Made by a program: the position numbers and the translations under genes
The notes under the pieces: model-generated
What the model was told of the DNA's origin: nothing
Databases searched by the model: none
The model's input: only the letters and a program-made list of their open reading frames with translations
Assembly (NCBI RefSeq): GCF_040362765.1
Contig: NZ_BAABWK010000001.1
Location: forward strand, 1,775,501 to 1,839,500
Reading direction: 5' to 3'
DNA: 64,000 nt
Source: Pyruvatibacter sp. HU-CL02332
Lineage (GTDB): Bacteria; Pseudomonadota; Alphaproteobacteria; CGMCC-115125
Shown here: positions 1-8,431 of the stretch, one piece after another
Layout of the letters: every line of letters begins with the position of its first letter
How positions within the stretch are numbered: position 1 is the stretch's first letter

Positions 1-463
1 CAGCGGCTTCCGGCGTGGCCAGCGCGGCATGGGTGACGTCGCCAAGCTCTGCGACTTCGCGTGCAGAGCCTGCAGTATCGGCAGCCACCTGACCAAGAAT
101 ACCAAGTGAGTTCATGGTCTTGCGGCACTGCCCCAGTGCCATCACGTGGCTTTGGGCGGTCTTGATGTTTTCAAGCTTCGCCCCCTTGGGCGCCATCAAC
201 GCGAAGCGTATCCGCAGGAAGTGCTCGCCGATGATGTAGAGGCCGGACTCCGGCATCAGGTGATGAATGTCCGCAACGCGCCCGGCAAGTGAGTTCTCGA
301 TCGGGATCATGCCCAGCCGGGCTTCACCGTCACTGATGGCCGCGAACGCTTCTTCAAAGGTCGCGCAAGCCCGTGGTGTCATGCCCGGATACACTTCCTG
401 GCAGGCAATTTGTGAGTTGGCTCCCGGTTCGCCCTGATAGACGATGGTGTTTTCAGCGCTCAT
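1..463 (-). CDS. pheA: Prephenate dehydratase, partial (3' end beyond window)
   Basis: The first 154 codons of a minus-strand gene are visible; the rest lies left of base 1. The product should convert prephenate to phenylpyruvate in cytosolic phenylalanine synthesis. The visible start reads MSAENTIVYQGEPGANSQIA, followed by a segment with GMIPIENSLAGRVADIHHL, the classic substrate-binding stretch of the periplasmic-binding-like dehydratase domain. No chorismate mutase domain precedes it, as is usual in alphaproteobacteria. The ATG at 463 overlaps the TGA of kdsB (ATGA, 460-463), so the two are probably translationally coupled. The C-terminal ACT domain expected for feedback by phenylalanine is outside the window. 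Confidence 0.93.
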   Translation of the reverse strand, partial: MSAENTIVYQGEPGANSQIACQEVYPGMTPRACATFEEAFAAISDGEARLGMIPIENSLAGRVADIHHLMPESGLYIIGEHFLRIRFALMAPKGAKLENIKTAQSHVMALGQCRKTMNSLGILGQVAADTAGSAREVAELGDVTHAALATPEAA

Positions 464-1242
464 GACTTGTTCTCGTTGTTGAAGTAGGCCCGGACCCGCT
501 CAAGATCCTCCGGGCTGTCCACGCCGATGCGGGTGCCCTGGGGAACGATTGCAGCATCCATACGCATACCATGTTCAAGGGCGCGCAGCTGTTCCAGCTT
601 CTCGCGGATTTCCAGCGGCGATGGTGCAAGCGCGACGAAGCGCTTCAAGGCATCGCGCCGGAACGCATAAATGCCCACATGGTGATACAGCGGACCATCG
701 CCAGTCGGGGCTGTGGCGCGTGTGAAGTACAGCGCCCGGGCGATAGGTGTGTCCGGGTCTGGAAAGCTCGGTACCAGTTTGACGACATTCGGATTGTCGC
801 GCTCATGCTCATCAATGATGACGGACGAGAGCGTCGCGATGTCCACGGCCGGATCGCTCAGGGGCGTCAACACGGCAGTAAGAATGTCCGCATCAAACAC
901 CGGCTGATCGCCTTGCAGGTTGACCACCACATTGAATTTTTGGTCCGGGTCCAGTGTTTCGGCAGCTGCCCAGCACCGGTCTGTGCCCGATGGCAGGTCC
1001 GGGTCGGTCATGACCGCGTCGCCGCCGGCAGCCTTCACGGCGTCCACAATTTCCTGATCTCCGGCTGCCACCAGAACCTGTGCCCCTTCGCGCTTGGCGG
1101 CCCAGTCGCGTGCAATCTCCCAGACGCGCACGATCATCGGCTTGCCCGCGATGTCAGCCAGCGGCTTTCCGGGCAGTCGGGCCGCAGCCATCCGGGCCGG
1201 GATCACCAGGAGGGGGCGCAGTGACGTAGATGTGGAGGTCAT
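460..1242 (-). CDS. kdsB: 3-deoxy-manno-octulosonate cytidylyltransferase
   Basis: A 260-residue enzyme that activates KDO with CTP to CMP-KDO for lipopolysaccharide inner core. The nucleotide-binding start is clear: LVIPARMAAARLPGKPLADI near residues 11-30, then the NLQGDQP motif near residue 108 and the GIYAFRRD segment near 195. Length is typical for the family. The ATG at 1242 is the first in frame. It is coupled to pheA by an ATGA overlap. A kdsD homologue lies at 58.3 kb in the same window, so both early KDO steps are present. Confidence 0.96.
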   Translation of the reverse strand: MTSTSTSLRPLLVIPARMAAARLPGKPLADIAGKPMIVRVWEIARDWAAKREGAQVLVAAGDQEIVDAVKAAGGDAVMTDPDLPSGTDRCWAAAETLDPDQKFNVVVNLQGDQPVFDADILTAVLTPLSDPAVDIATLSSVIIDEHERDNPNVVKLVPSFPDPDTPIARALYFTRATAPTGDGPLYHHVGIYAFRRDALKRFVALAPSPLEIREKLEQLRALEHGMRMDAAIVPQGTRIGVDSPEDLERVRAYFNNENKS

Positions 1243-1540
1243 GGACTCGGCAACATTCTGGAATGGAAGTCAGGGCAGCAGACGGCAGAATAGGGGCGTT
1301 CACGCACCATGGAAGCACCTAATGCGACGCTTCGCCGCGCTTTTGGGAGCGCGAATGGCCAAATGTGCGCATCTGACCCGTATTTCCGGCGCTTATACGT
1401 CTTGCCCGGCAAAACCGGAAGCGGGTAGTCTGCGGCTCTCCGCGCGGGACGTGTACATTTCTCGCAATGCGGCTCTGATTCCCGCCTGAGCGTCATGCGC
1501 CTCATACGTCACACAAGATAAACACCGGACACGCAGCATC
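1243..1540. other. Divergent intergenic region between kdsB and cytochrome c
   Basis: About 300 bases separate two divergent genes and should hold both promoters. Small frames across it lack recognisable motifs and ribosome-binding sites, so it is treated as non-coding. No convincing -35/-10 pair, operator or riboswitch-like structure was found by eye. Confidence 0.5.
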
Positions 1541-2242
1541 ATGGACAGTTTTGAATTCAACAAGGTTGCAGGCGCCGTTCTGGCATCGCTCCTGATACTG
1601 CTGGGCGTTGGCATGTTCCTGGTCCCATCGCTTTATGCGCCAACCGAGCCTGAACAAAAGGCATTCATTGTCGAAGGCGTTGAGGAAGAAGGCGCGGCCG
1701 GCGCTGGCGCTGCAGAAGCACCCGTCGAGCAGCCGATTGAAGCACTGATTGCCGTTGCAACGGCGGATCGCGGCGAGCGCGTGGCGCGCCGCTGCGTTGC
1801 CTGTCACAGCTTTGATGATGGCGGCGACAACAAGATCGGCCCAAATCTCTGGAACGTCATGGGCGGCAAGAAGGCCCATCTGGACAACTTCAACTATTCA
1901 GCCGCCATGGCCAGTTCGCCGGGCGAGTGGACTTGGGACTCAATGAATGCATTCCTGAAGAAGCCAAGCGACTATATCCCTGGCACCATCATGTCCTTTG
2001 CGGGTCTCAACAAGCCTGAGGATCGTGCTGCCATCATGGTCTATCTCGCAGCCCAGGCTCCAACACCGTTTGCCAAGCCGGCGGTGCCAGAAGCAGCGCC
2101 CGTTGAAGAAGCAGCTGCCGAAGAAGGCGCACCAGCAGCCGGAGAAGCTGCTCCTGTTGAAGAAGCAGCCCCCGCAGCATCCTCCGGTGGCGGCGATGAG
2201 CCAGAGCGCAACGGTCGCCCCAACACCGAAACAGCTCAGTAG
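1541..2242 (+). CDS. Membrane-anchored class I cytochrome c
   Basis: A 233-residue periplasmic electron carrier held by an uncleaved N-terminal helix (about residues 8-28), like the CycM/cytochrome cy group that links the bc1 complex to terminal oxidases. The heme-attachment motif is C85-V-A-C-H89, and M151 in GTIMSFAGL is the likely axial methionine. An acidic Ala/Glu spacer (about 45-70) separates anchor and heme domain. After the heme domain there is an unusual tail rich in Ala, Glu and Pro (about 175-233). The gene is divergent from kdsB, a pairing common in alphaproteobacteria. The exact role in respiration is inferred from family. Confidence 0.9.
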   Translation: MDSFEFNKVAGAVLASLLILLGVGMFLVPSLYAPTEPEQKAFIVEGVEEEGAAGAGAAEAPVEQPIEALIAVATADRGERVARRCVACHSFDDGGDNKIGPNLWNVMGGKKAHLDNFNYSAAMASSPGEWTWDSMNAFLKKPSDYIPGTIMSFAGLNKPEDRAAIMVYLAAQAPTPFAKPAVPEAAPVEEAAAEEGAPAAGEAAPVEEAAPAASSGGGDEPERNGRPNTETAQ

Positions 2243-2290
2243 CTGAGCGGTCAGGCAACATTAACTGCCTGTAACAACACCGAAATTTGA

Positions 2291-2322
2291 AGAGGCGGAT
2301 CCTTTGTCGAGGGTCCGCCTCT
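2291..2322 (+). terminator. Hairpin after cytochrome c gene
   Basis: Arms agaggcggatcc and gggtccgcctct form a 12-bp stem with one G-T pair, about 50 bases after the cytochrome c stop. There is no T-run, so it is a weak intrinsic terminator or an RNA-stabilising stem. It also argues that the next gene starts downstream (2397), not at 2304 inside this stem. Confidence 0.55.
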
Positions 2323-2396
2323 CGCATATCTGGCGCAGTTTCGTCACAATGTGTGTGTCGACTGACTTATTCGTCCAACAATTCGGGTTCAAAGAC

Positions 2397-4271
2397 ATGC
2401 TCACATGGCCCCTCGCTGCAAAACAGGCCATCACAAACCTCTCGCTGACAGCCCTGCTGCTGGCGGTTCCCGGTGTCGCGCTGGCTCAGGAAACGATTAC
2501 GACAAATGGCCTGTCGCTGATTGGCGAACCCAAATATGCGGATGATTACACCCATTTTGACTATGTGAATCCGGATGCGCCCAAAGGCGGGCGACTCCGG
2601 CAGGCGGCCTTTGGCACGTTTGACAGCCTCAACCCTTTTGTCATCAAGGGGAAACCCGGTGCCGTGACCGCCATCTATGACCAGTTGATGGCTGACTCCA
2701 TGGATGAGCCAAGTGCTGAATATGGCCTGCTCGCCAAGTCTGTGACGTATCCGGATGATTTCAGCTGGGTTGAGTTTGAGCTGCACGAGACGGCGCGCTG
2801 GCATGATGGTGAGCCATTGACGTCGAGCGACGTGATTTTCAGCCTCAACTCACTGACGGCAAACCACCCTCACTTTGCGTCCTACTACAAGAATGTGAGT
2901 AAGGCTGAAGCGTTGGGTGACCATCGCGTCCGCTTTGAGTTTGACGAGAAAGGCAACCGCGAACTGCCACTCATCATGGGTCAGCTCTACGTATTGCCGG
3001 AGCACTATTGGGATGGCTCGGACGGCCGCGATATTTCGTCATCCACATTGACCCCGCCGGTTGGCTCAGGGCCCTACAAGATTGCAGACGTCGATCCCGG
3101 TCGCCGGATTGTCCTGGAAAGAGTTGCCGACTATTGGGGCAAGGATCTGCCCGTTAATCGCGGCAAGCACAATTTTGATCGCCTCGTCATTGAGTACTAC
3201 CTCGACGAAACAGCCATGGTCGAAGCCTTCAAAGGGGATCGTTATGATTTCCGTTTGGAGAACAGCGCCAAGCGATGGGCGACGGAATATGACTTCCCCG
3301 CTGTAACCGATGGCCGCGTGGTCCTGCAGACCTTCAAGACCAATCAAGCCTCGCCCATGCAGGCCTTCATCTTCAATCTGCGCCGCGAGAAATTCAGCGA
3401 TCCGCGCGTGCGGCAGGCCTTCAATCTCGCTTTCGATTTTGAGTGGATGAACAAGAACATCTTCTTTGGTCAGTACGCGCGTACAGATTCATTCTTTGAA
3501 GGATCGGAGCTTGAAGCAACAGGCCTGCCTAGCGCCAAGGAACTTGAGATCCTCGAGCCCCTGCGCGGCCAGATACCGGACGAGGTCTTTACCGCTGACT
3601 ACGAAAACCCGGTCAATGGAGACACAGGGGCCGTGCGTGCCAATCTGCGCAAGGCAACGGCCCTGTTGCAGGAAGCCGGATGGTCCATTCAGGACGGCGC
3701 ACTGACCAACAATGAATCCGGCGAGAAGATGGAGCTGGAATTCCTGCTTCGCTCTCCGACATTTGAGCGCGTGGTGCTACCCTATAAGCAAAGCCTGAAG
3801 CGTCTCGGCATCGAGGCCAGCCTTCGCGTTGTGGATACAGCGCAGTATCAGGCACGCATTGAAGAGTTTGATTTCGACATGGCGGTGGACGGTTTCGCCC
3901 AGTCCCTGTCTCCCGGCAATGAACAACGTGACTTCTGGGGCTCTGCCAGCGCCGATAGGGATGGCAGTCGCAACACGATTGGCATCAAGGACCCGGCCAT
4001 CGACAAGCTGATTGATGCCATCATCTTTGCGCCGGATCGCGAAACACTGGTGGCGGCAACCCGCGCCCTCGACCGCGTGCTCCTGTGGAACCACTTCGTG
4101 GTGCCGCAATGGTGGAGTTCTTTGCGCACAGCCCGATGGGACCGTTTCGGGTTGCCTGAAACGCTTCCAGCTTTTGCTCCTGCGGGCGGCTTCCCCGATG
4201 TGTGGTGGCACGAGGAAGGCTTTGCCGCCAAGCAAGCTGAAGACACATCAGCCAGCGAGGCATCCGAATGA
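2397..4271 (+). CDS. yejA: Peptide ABC transporter substrate-binding protein (YejA-like), first copy
   Basis: A 624-residue family 5 periplasmic binding protein of the YejA type, expected to capture oligopeptides or microcin C-like compounds for YejBEF. A signal peptide spans about residues 1-34 from the ATG at 2397, ending VALA before QETI. Typical motifs follow: FDYVNPDAPKGGRLR, ARWHDGEPLTSSDVIFS and RQAFNLAFDFEWMNKN. An upstream in-frame start at 2304 would include a terminator-like hairpin and push the signal peptide inside, so it is less likely. The stop overlaps the start of a second, related binding protein (ATGA, 4268-4271). Confidence 0.92.
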   Translation: MLTWPLAAKQAITNLSLTALLLAVPGVALAQETITTNGLSLIGEPKYADDYTHFDYVNPDAPKGGRLRQAAFGTFDSLNPFVIKGKPGAVTAIYDQLMADSMDEPSAEYGLLAKSVTYPDDFSWVEFELHETARWHDGEPLTSSDVIFSLNSLTANHPHFASYYKNVSKAEALGDHRVRFEFDEKGNRELPLIMGQLYVLPEHYWDGSDGRDISSSTLTPPVGSGPYKIADVDPGRRIVLERVADYWGKDLPVNRGKHNFDRLVIEYYLDETAMVEAFKGDRYDFRLENSAKRWATEYDFPAVTDGRVVLQTFKTNQASPMQAFIFNLRREKFSDPRVRQAFNLAFDFEWMNKNIFFGQYARTDSFFEGSELEATGLPSAKELEILEPLRGQIPDEVFTADYENPVNGDTGAVRANLRKATALLQEAGWSIQDGALTNNESGEKMELEFLLRSPTFERVVLPYKQSLKRLGIEASLRVVDTAQYQARIEEFDFDMAVDGFAQSLSPGNEQRDFWGSASADRDGSRNTIGIKDPAIDKLIDAIIFAPDRETLVAATRALDRVLLWNHFVVPQWWSSLRTARWDRFGLPETLPAFAPAGGFPDVWWHEEGFAAKQAEDTSASEASE

Positions 4272-6121
4272 ACCTGCGCGCGTGTCTGCTGACCGCCGCT
4301 GTCAGTATTGGTTTTGTGTTGCCGTCAGCTGCTGAAGATCTCGCGCCCAATGGCGGCGAGTGGCGCCACGGCATTTCGATTTTTGGTGACCTGAAATACC
4401 CGGCGACCTTTGAGCATTTCGACTATGCGGACCCCGACGCGCCCAAGGGCGGCGAGTTGCGGTTGTCCCCTTCAGAGGCCTATCTCAATCAGGGATTTCT
4501 GACCTACGACACGCTCAATGTCTTCGTTTTGAAGGGGTCTGGCGCGCACGGCATGCGGCTTAACTTCGATACGTTGATGACGCGGGCGTGGGACGAGCCG
4601 GACGCCATGTACGGCCTTGTGGCCGAAGCAGCAGCAATCGCACCCGACAAAATGTCTGTGGCTTTCCGCCTGCGCGACAATGTCACTTTTCACGACGGCA
4701 CCGCTCTCACGGCTGAGGACGTGGCATTCACCTTTGACTTGCTGAAGGCTCAAGGCCACCCGCATGTAACAACCGCTATTCGGGATGTTGCTGCAGCCAA
4801 GGTATTGGATGACCGCACTGTCCTCTACACATTTGAAGGCGAGTTGGTGCGCGATCTGCCTTTTACGGTCGCGGATCTGCCGGTCTTCTCCAAAGCTTAC
4901 TATTCAGCCAACGAGTTTGATGCCTCTACCCTGGAGCCTCCCTTGGGCACGGGCCCCTATCAGGTCTCTGACGTCAAGCAGGGGCGTACGATTACCCATA
5001 GTCTGAACCCTGACTATTGGGGCAAGGATCTCGCGGTCAACAAAGGGCGTTTCAACTTTGGCTCGATCCGGTTCGAGTATTTTCGTGATCGCACAGCCGG
5101 CTTCGAGGCATTCAAATCCGGAGAGTACGAATTCCGGGAAGAATTCACCTCGCGCTTCTGGGCCACAAAGTATGACTTCCCGGCGGTCACAGATGGCCGT
5201 GTCGTGACGCTTACCACTCCGGATGATCGTCCCTCGGGAACGCAGGGCTGGTTCGTCAACACCCGCCGCCCGCATCTGTCTGATCCGGTTGTGCGTCAGG
5301 CCCTCAGCCATGCGTTTGACTTCGAGTGGACCAATCGCCAGCACTTTCATGATCTCTACAAACGGACGCAAAGCTATTTCGAAAATTCAGAGATGAAGGC
5401 AACCGGCACACCCGACGCAGCCGAGCTGGCGCTACTTGAACCCTTCCGCGGCCAGGTACCTGACAGTGTCTTTGACGAAGTCTACGTGCCGCCTGTCTCA
5501 AACGCGTCAGGGCAGGACCGCCGTCAGTTGAAGATCGCCCGCGACCTGTTGGCGGAGGCTGGCTGGGACGTGCGCGAGGGCGTTCTCAAGAACGCGTCTG
5601 ACGAGCCGTTCACACTCGAGTTCCTGAGCGACACGCCGACCTTCGAGCGCGTTCTGCAGCCCTTCATCAAGAATCTGGCCCTGTTGGGGATCGACGCCAA
5701 GATCCGTCTGGTCGACGCGGCGCAGTTTGAAGAGCGGCTCAAGGATTTTGATTTCGACATCATCACCCGCCGCTTCTCCATGCGCGAAACACCTGGCGTC
5801 GAGCTGCGTGCTTTCATGGGGTCAGAGGCAGCTGCACAGGAGGGCAGCCGCAATCTGGCCGGTATCTCCAATCCGGCCATTGATGCGTTGATCGACAAGG
5901 TAACCGAAGCAACGTCCCGAGAGGACCTGGTGACCGCCGCCCGTGCCCTGGACCGTGTGCTGCGGGCCGGACACTACTGGATTCCCCAGTGGTACAAGGC
6001 GGAGCACAATCTGGCCGTGTGGGACAAGTTTGCCCAACCCGAGATCAAGCCGAAATATCATCGGGGCGTCATTCGCCTGTGGTGGGTCGATACTGAAAAG
6101 GAAGCTGCCCTTAACCAGTAG
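4268..6121 (+). CDS. yejA: Peptide ABC transporter substrate-binding protein (YejA-like), second copy
   Basis: A 617-residue paralogue of the preceding gene, with the same FDYADPDAPKGGELR, VTFHDGTALTAEDVAF and RQALSHAFDFEWTNR landmarks but clearly diverged elsewhere. A signal peptide covers about residues 1-22 (ending PSAAED). Being translationally coupled to the first copy suggests the two are made together and feed the same permease. Whether they have distinct ligands cannot be read from sequence. The next gene, yejB, starts 99 bases downstream. Confidence 0.92.
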   Translation: MNLRACLLTAAVSIGFVLPSAAEDLAPNGGEWRHGISIFGDLKYPATFEHFDYADPDAPKGGELRLSPSEAYLNQGFLTYDTLNVFVLKGSGAHGMRLNFDTLMTRAWDEPDAMYGLVAEAAAIAPDKMSVAFRLRDNVTFHDGTALTAEDVAFTFDLLKAQGHPHVTTAIRDVAAAKVLDDRTVLYTFEGELVRDLPFTVADLPVFSKAYYSANEFDASTLEPPLGTGPYQVSDVKQGRTITHSLNPDYWGKDLAVNKGRFNFGSIRFEYFRDRTAGFEAFKSGEYEFREEFTSRFWATKYDFPAVTDGRVVTLTTPDDRPSGTQGWFVNTRRPHLSDPVVRQALSHAFDFEWTNRQHFHDLYKRTQSYFENSEMKATGTPDAAELALLEPFRGQVPDSVFDEVYVPPVSNASGQDRRQLKIARDLLAEAGWDVREGVLKNASDEPFTLEFLSDTPTFERVLQPFIKNLALLGIDAKIRLVDAAQFEERLKDFDFDIITRRFSMRETPGVELRAFMGSEAAAQEGSRNLAGISNPAIDALIDKVTEATSREDLVTAARALDRVLRAGHYWIPQWYKAEHNLAVWDKFAQPEIKPKYHRGVIRLWWVDTEKEAALNQ

Positions 6122-6220
6122 GGAATATGTTTCAGACCATCACTGATTCGGGCACACTGCGATTCGCCCGCACTGACCTCTCAACCGTCTTCACCGACCT
6201 GGATTTCAAAACCCCGCCCG

Positions 6221-7324
6221 ATGGCTGCCTATATCATCAGACGACTGCTGCTCATGGTGCCGACCATTCTCGGCATCCTGCTTGTGGCCTTTGCCATCGT
6301 TCAGTTCGCACCCGGCGGGCCGATCGAGCGCATCATTGCCCAACTTCAGGGCAATGACGTTTCAGCAACGGCCCGTATTGGTGGATCTCCCGGGGGTGAC
6401 CTGGGGGCCGGTGCCCAGTCGGCCGGCGGTGATGCGGGCGCCACAGCCAAATATCGCGGTGCTCAAGGGTTGGACCCGGAATTCATCGCCGATCTTGAGC
6501 GCCAGTTCGGTTTCGATAAGCCCGTACACGTACGATTTGCAAACATGGTCTGGGACTATGTGCGCTTTGACTTTGGCGAGAGCTATTTCAGGGACGTCAA
6601 AGTCCTCGACCTGATTGCCGAAAAGCTGCCCGTCTCCATCTCGCTTGGCCTGTGGACCATGTTCATAGCCTATGGCGTGTCCATCCCCTTGGGGGTCGCA
6701 AAGGCCGTGCGCGATGGCACGCCATTTGATGTATGGACATCTGCGGTAATCATTGTCGGCTACGCGATACCCGGCTTCCTGCTTGCTGTGCTGCTGATCG
6801 TGGTATTCGCCGGTGGCAGCTATTTCGACCTGTTTCCACTAAGAGGGCTCACATCGGACAATTTCGATGAGCTCTCCCTGTTTGGAAAAGTTACCGACTA
6901 TCTCTGGCACATCATTCTGCCGGTCACGTCCATGGTCTTGGCTGGCTTTGCGACGACGACGCTACTGACCAAGAACTCCTTCCTGGATGAAATCAAGAAA
7001 CACTATGTGGTGACGGCCCGCGCCAAGGGACTGGCTGAAAAGCAGGTGCTCTACGGTCATGTCTTCCGCAACGCCATGCTCATCGTGATTGCGGGCTTCC
7101 CCGGGGCCTTCATTGGCGCGTTCTTCACCGGCTCCTTGTTGATCGAGACTGTATTTTCATTGGATGGTTTGGGCCTGCTGGGTTTTGAATCCATCGTCAA
7201 TCGCGACTATGCGGTGGTGTTCGCCACGCTCTACATCTTCGGCCTCATCGGCCTGCTGGTGAGCCTGTTGTCTGACATCACCTACACGCTGGTTGATCCG
7301 CGCATTGATTTTGAGGCGCGGTAA
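6221..7324 (+). CDS. yejB: Peptide ABC transporter permease YejB
   Basis: A 367-residue inner-membrane permease. The start, [19 protein letters not shown], is the first helix of the DppB/OppB fold. A Gly/Ala-rich extension between helices 1 and 2 (about residues 43-95) is characteristic of YejB rather than DppB. The EAA-loop region reads [23 protein letters not shown] near residues 264-286, the contact site for the ATPase. The C-terminal helices end in DPRIDFEAR. It forms a heterodimer with YejE, three bases downstream. Confidence 0.95.
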   Translation: MAAYIIRRLLLMVPTILGILLVAFAIVQFAPGGPIERIIAQLQGNDVSATARIGGSPGGDLGAGAQSAGGDAGATAKYRGAQGLDPEFIADLERQFGFDKPVHVRFANMVWDYVRFDFGESYFRDVKVLDLIAEKLPVSISLGLWTMFIAYGVSIPLGVAKAVRDGTPFDVWTSAVIIVGYAIPGFLLAVLLIVVFAGGSYFDLFPLRGLTSDNFDELSLFGKVTDYLWHIILPVTSMVLAGFATTTLLTKNSFLDEIKKHYVVTARAKGLAEKQVLYGHVFRNAMLIVIAGFPGAFIGAFFTGSLLIETVFSLDGLGLLGFESIVNRDYAVVFATLYIFGLIGLLVSLLSDITYTLVDPRIDFEAR

Positions 7325-7327
7325 TAC

Positions 7328-8431
7328 ATGAACGCGATCCTCGATAAAACCGCACAGGGCAAGATCAACTGGGAAGCCACCTGGATCGGGCGGTTCAACA
7401 AGGCACGCACATCGCCAATCAATCAGCGGCGCTGGCGGAATTTCAGAGCAAACTCCCGCGGCTACTGGGCACTATGGTTCTTTGGCGTTCTATTCGTCGT
7501 AAGCCTGTTTGCCGAGTTCATCGCTAACGACAAACCGTTGCTCGTCACATTTGAAGGCGGCGTCTACATGCCGGTTTTTGTGGCCTATCCCGAAACCGAC
7601 TTCGGTGGGGACTTTGCAACAGAGGCTGACTATCGCGACCCCTTCGTGCAGGAGCTGATTGAGGACGCAGGCGGCACAATCATCTGGCCGCTCATCCCCT
7701 ATAGCTACGACACCATCAATCTTGATCTGCCTGTGCCCGCGCCCGCGCCCCCCAGTGCTGAAAACTGGCTGGGTACGGATGATCAGGGGCGCGATGTGGT
7801 AGCGCGCGTCATCTATGGCTTCCGGATTTCCGTGTTGTTTGGGCTGATCCTCACCATCTTTGCGTCCATCATTGGCGTCGCGGTGGGCGCCGTGCAGGGG
7901 TATTTCGGCGGCTGGATAGATCTGATCGGCCAGCGTCTGATCGAGATATGGAGCTCGGTACCCTCGCTCTATCTCATCATCATCATCGCCGCCGTCATTG
8001 AGCCAACCTTCTGGATATTGCTGGGTATCCTGCTGCTGTTCCAATGGGTGGCGTTGGTGGGTGTGGTGCGTGCGGAGTTCCTGCGGGGCCGAAACCTTGA
8101 ATATGTGCGCGCAGCCCGGGCACTTGGCCTGCGCAACGTGGCCATCATCTTCAAGCACGTATTGCCCAATGCCATGGTGGCAACGCTCACCTTCCTGCCG
8201 TTCATTCTCAACTCGTCGATAACAGCCCTGACCGCGCTCGACTTCCTGGGCTTCGGCCTGCCGCCGGGGTCTCCCTCGCTGGGCGAGCTGCTGGCACAGG
8301 GCAAAAACAATCTGCAGGCCCCGTGGCTTGGCTTCACCGGCTTTATTGTCATTGCCACCATGTTGAGCCTGCTCGTGTTTGTTGGTGAAGCCGTCCGTGA
8401 TGCCTTTGATCCAAGAAAGACACTGCAATGA
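7328..8431 (+). CDS. yejE: Peptide ABC transporter permease YejE
   Basis: A 367-residue partner permease of the OppC type. The N-terminal cytosolic stretch carries NQRRWRNFRANSRGYWALW before helix 1; a periplasmic region of about 90 residues follows, then NWLGTDDQGRDVVARVIYGF, the family signature before the transport core. The EAA loop is near residues 258-280 (YVRAARALGLRNVAIIFKHV). Its stop overlaps the yejF start (ATGA, 8428-8431), indicating coupled synthesis. Confidence 0.95.
   Translation: MNAILDKTAQGKINWEATWIGRFNKARTSPINQRRWRNFRANSRGYWALWFFGVLFVVSLFAEFIANDKPLLVTFEGGVYMPVFVAYPETDFGGDFATEADYRDPFVQELIEDAGGTIIWPLIPYSYDTINLDLPVPAPAPPSAENWLGTDDQGRDVVARVIYGFRISVLFGLILTIFASIIGVAVGAVQGYFGGWIDLIGQRLIEIWSSVPSLYLIIIIAAVIEPTFWILLGILLLFQWVALVGVVRAEFLRGRNLEYVRAARALGLRNVAIIFKHVLPNAMVATLTFLPFILNSSITALTALDFLGFGLPPGSPSLGELLAQGKNNLQAPWLGFTGFIVIATMLSLLVFVGEAVRDAFDPRKTLQ

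Noticed and set aside
1239-1505. 88-codon minus-strand frame upstream of kdsB
   Set aside because: No motif, no Shine-Dalgarno, overlaps the kdsB start; more likely leader DNA.
7490-8428. 312-codon minus-strand open frame
   Set aside because: It is antisense to yejE, has no recognisable motif and its composition is a reading of the permease codons.
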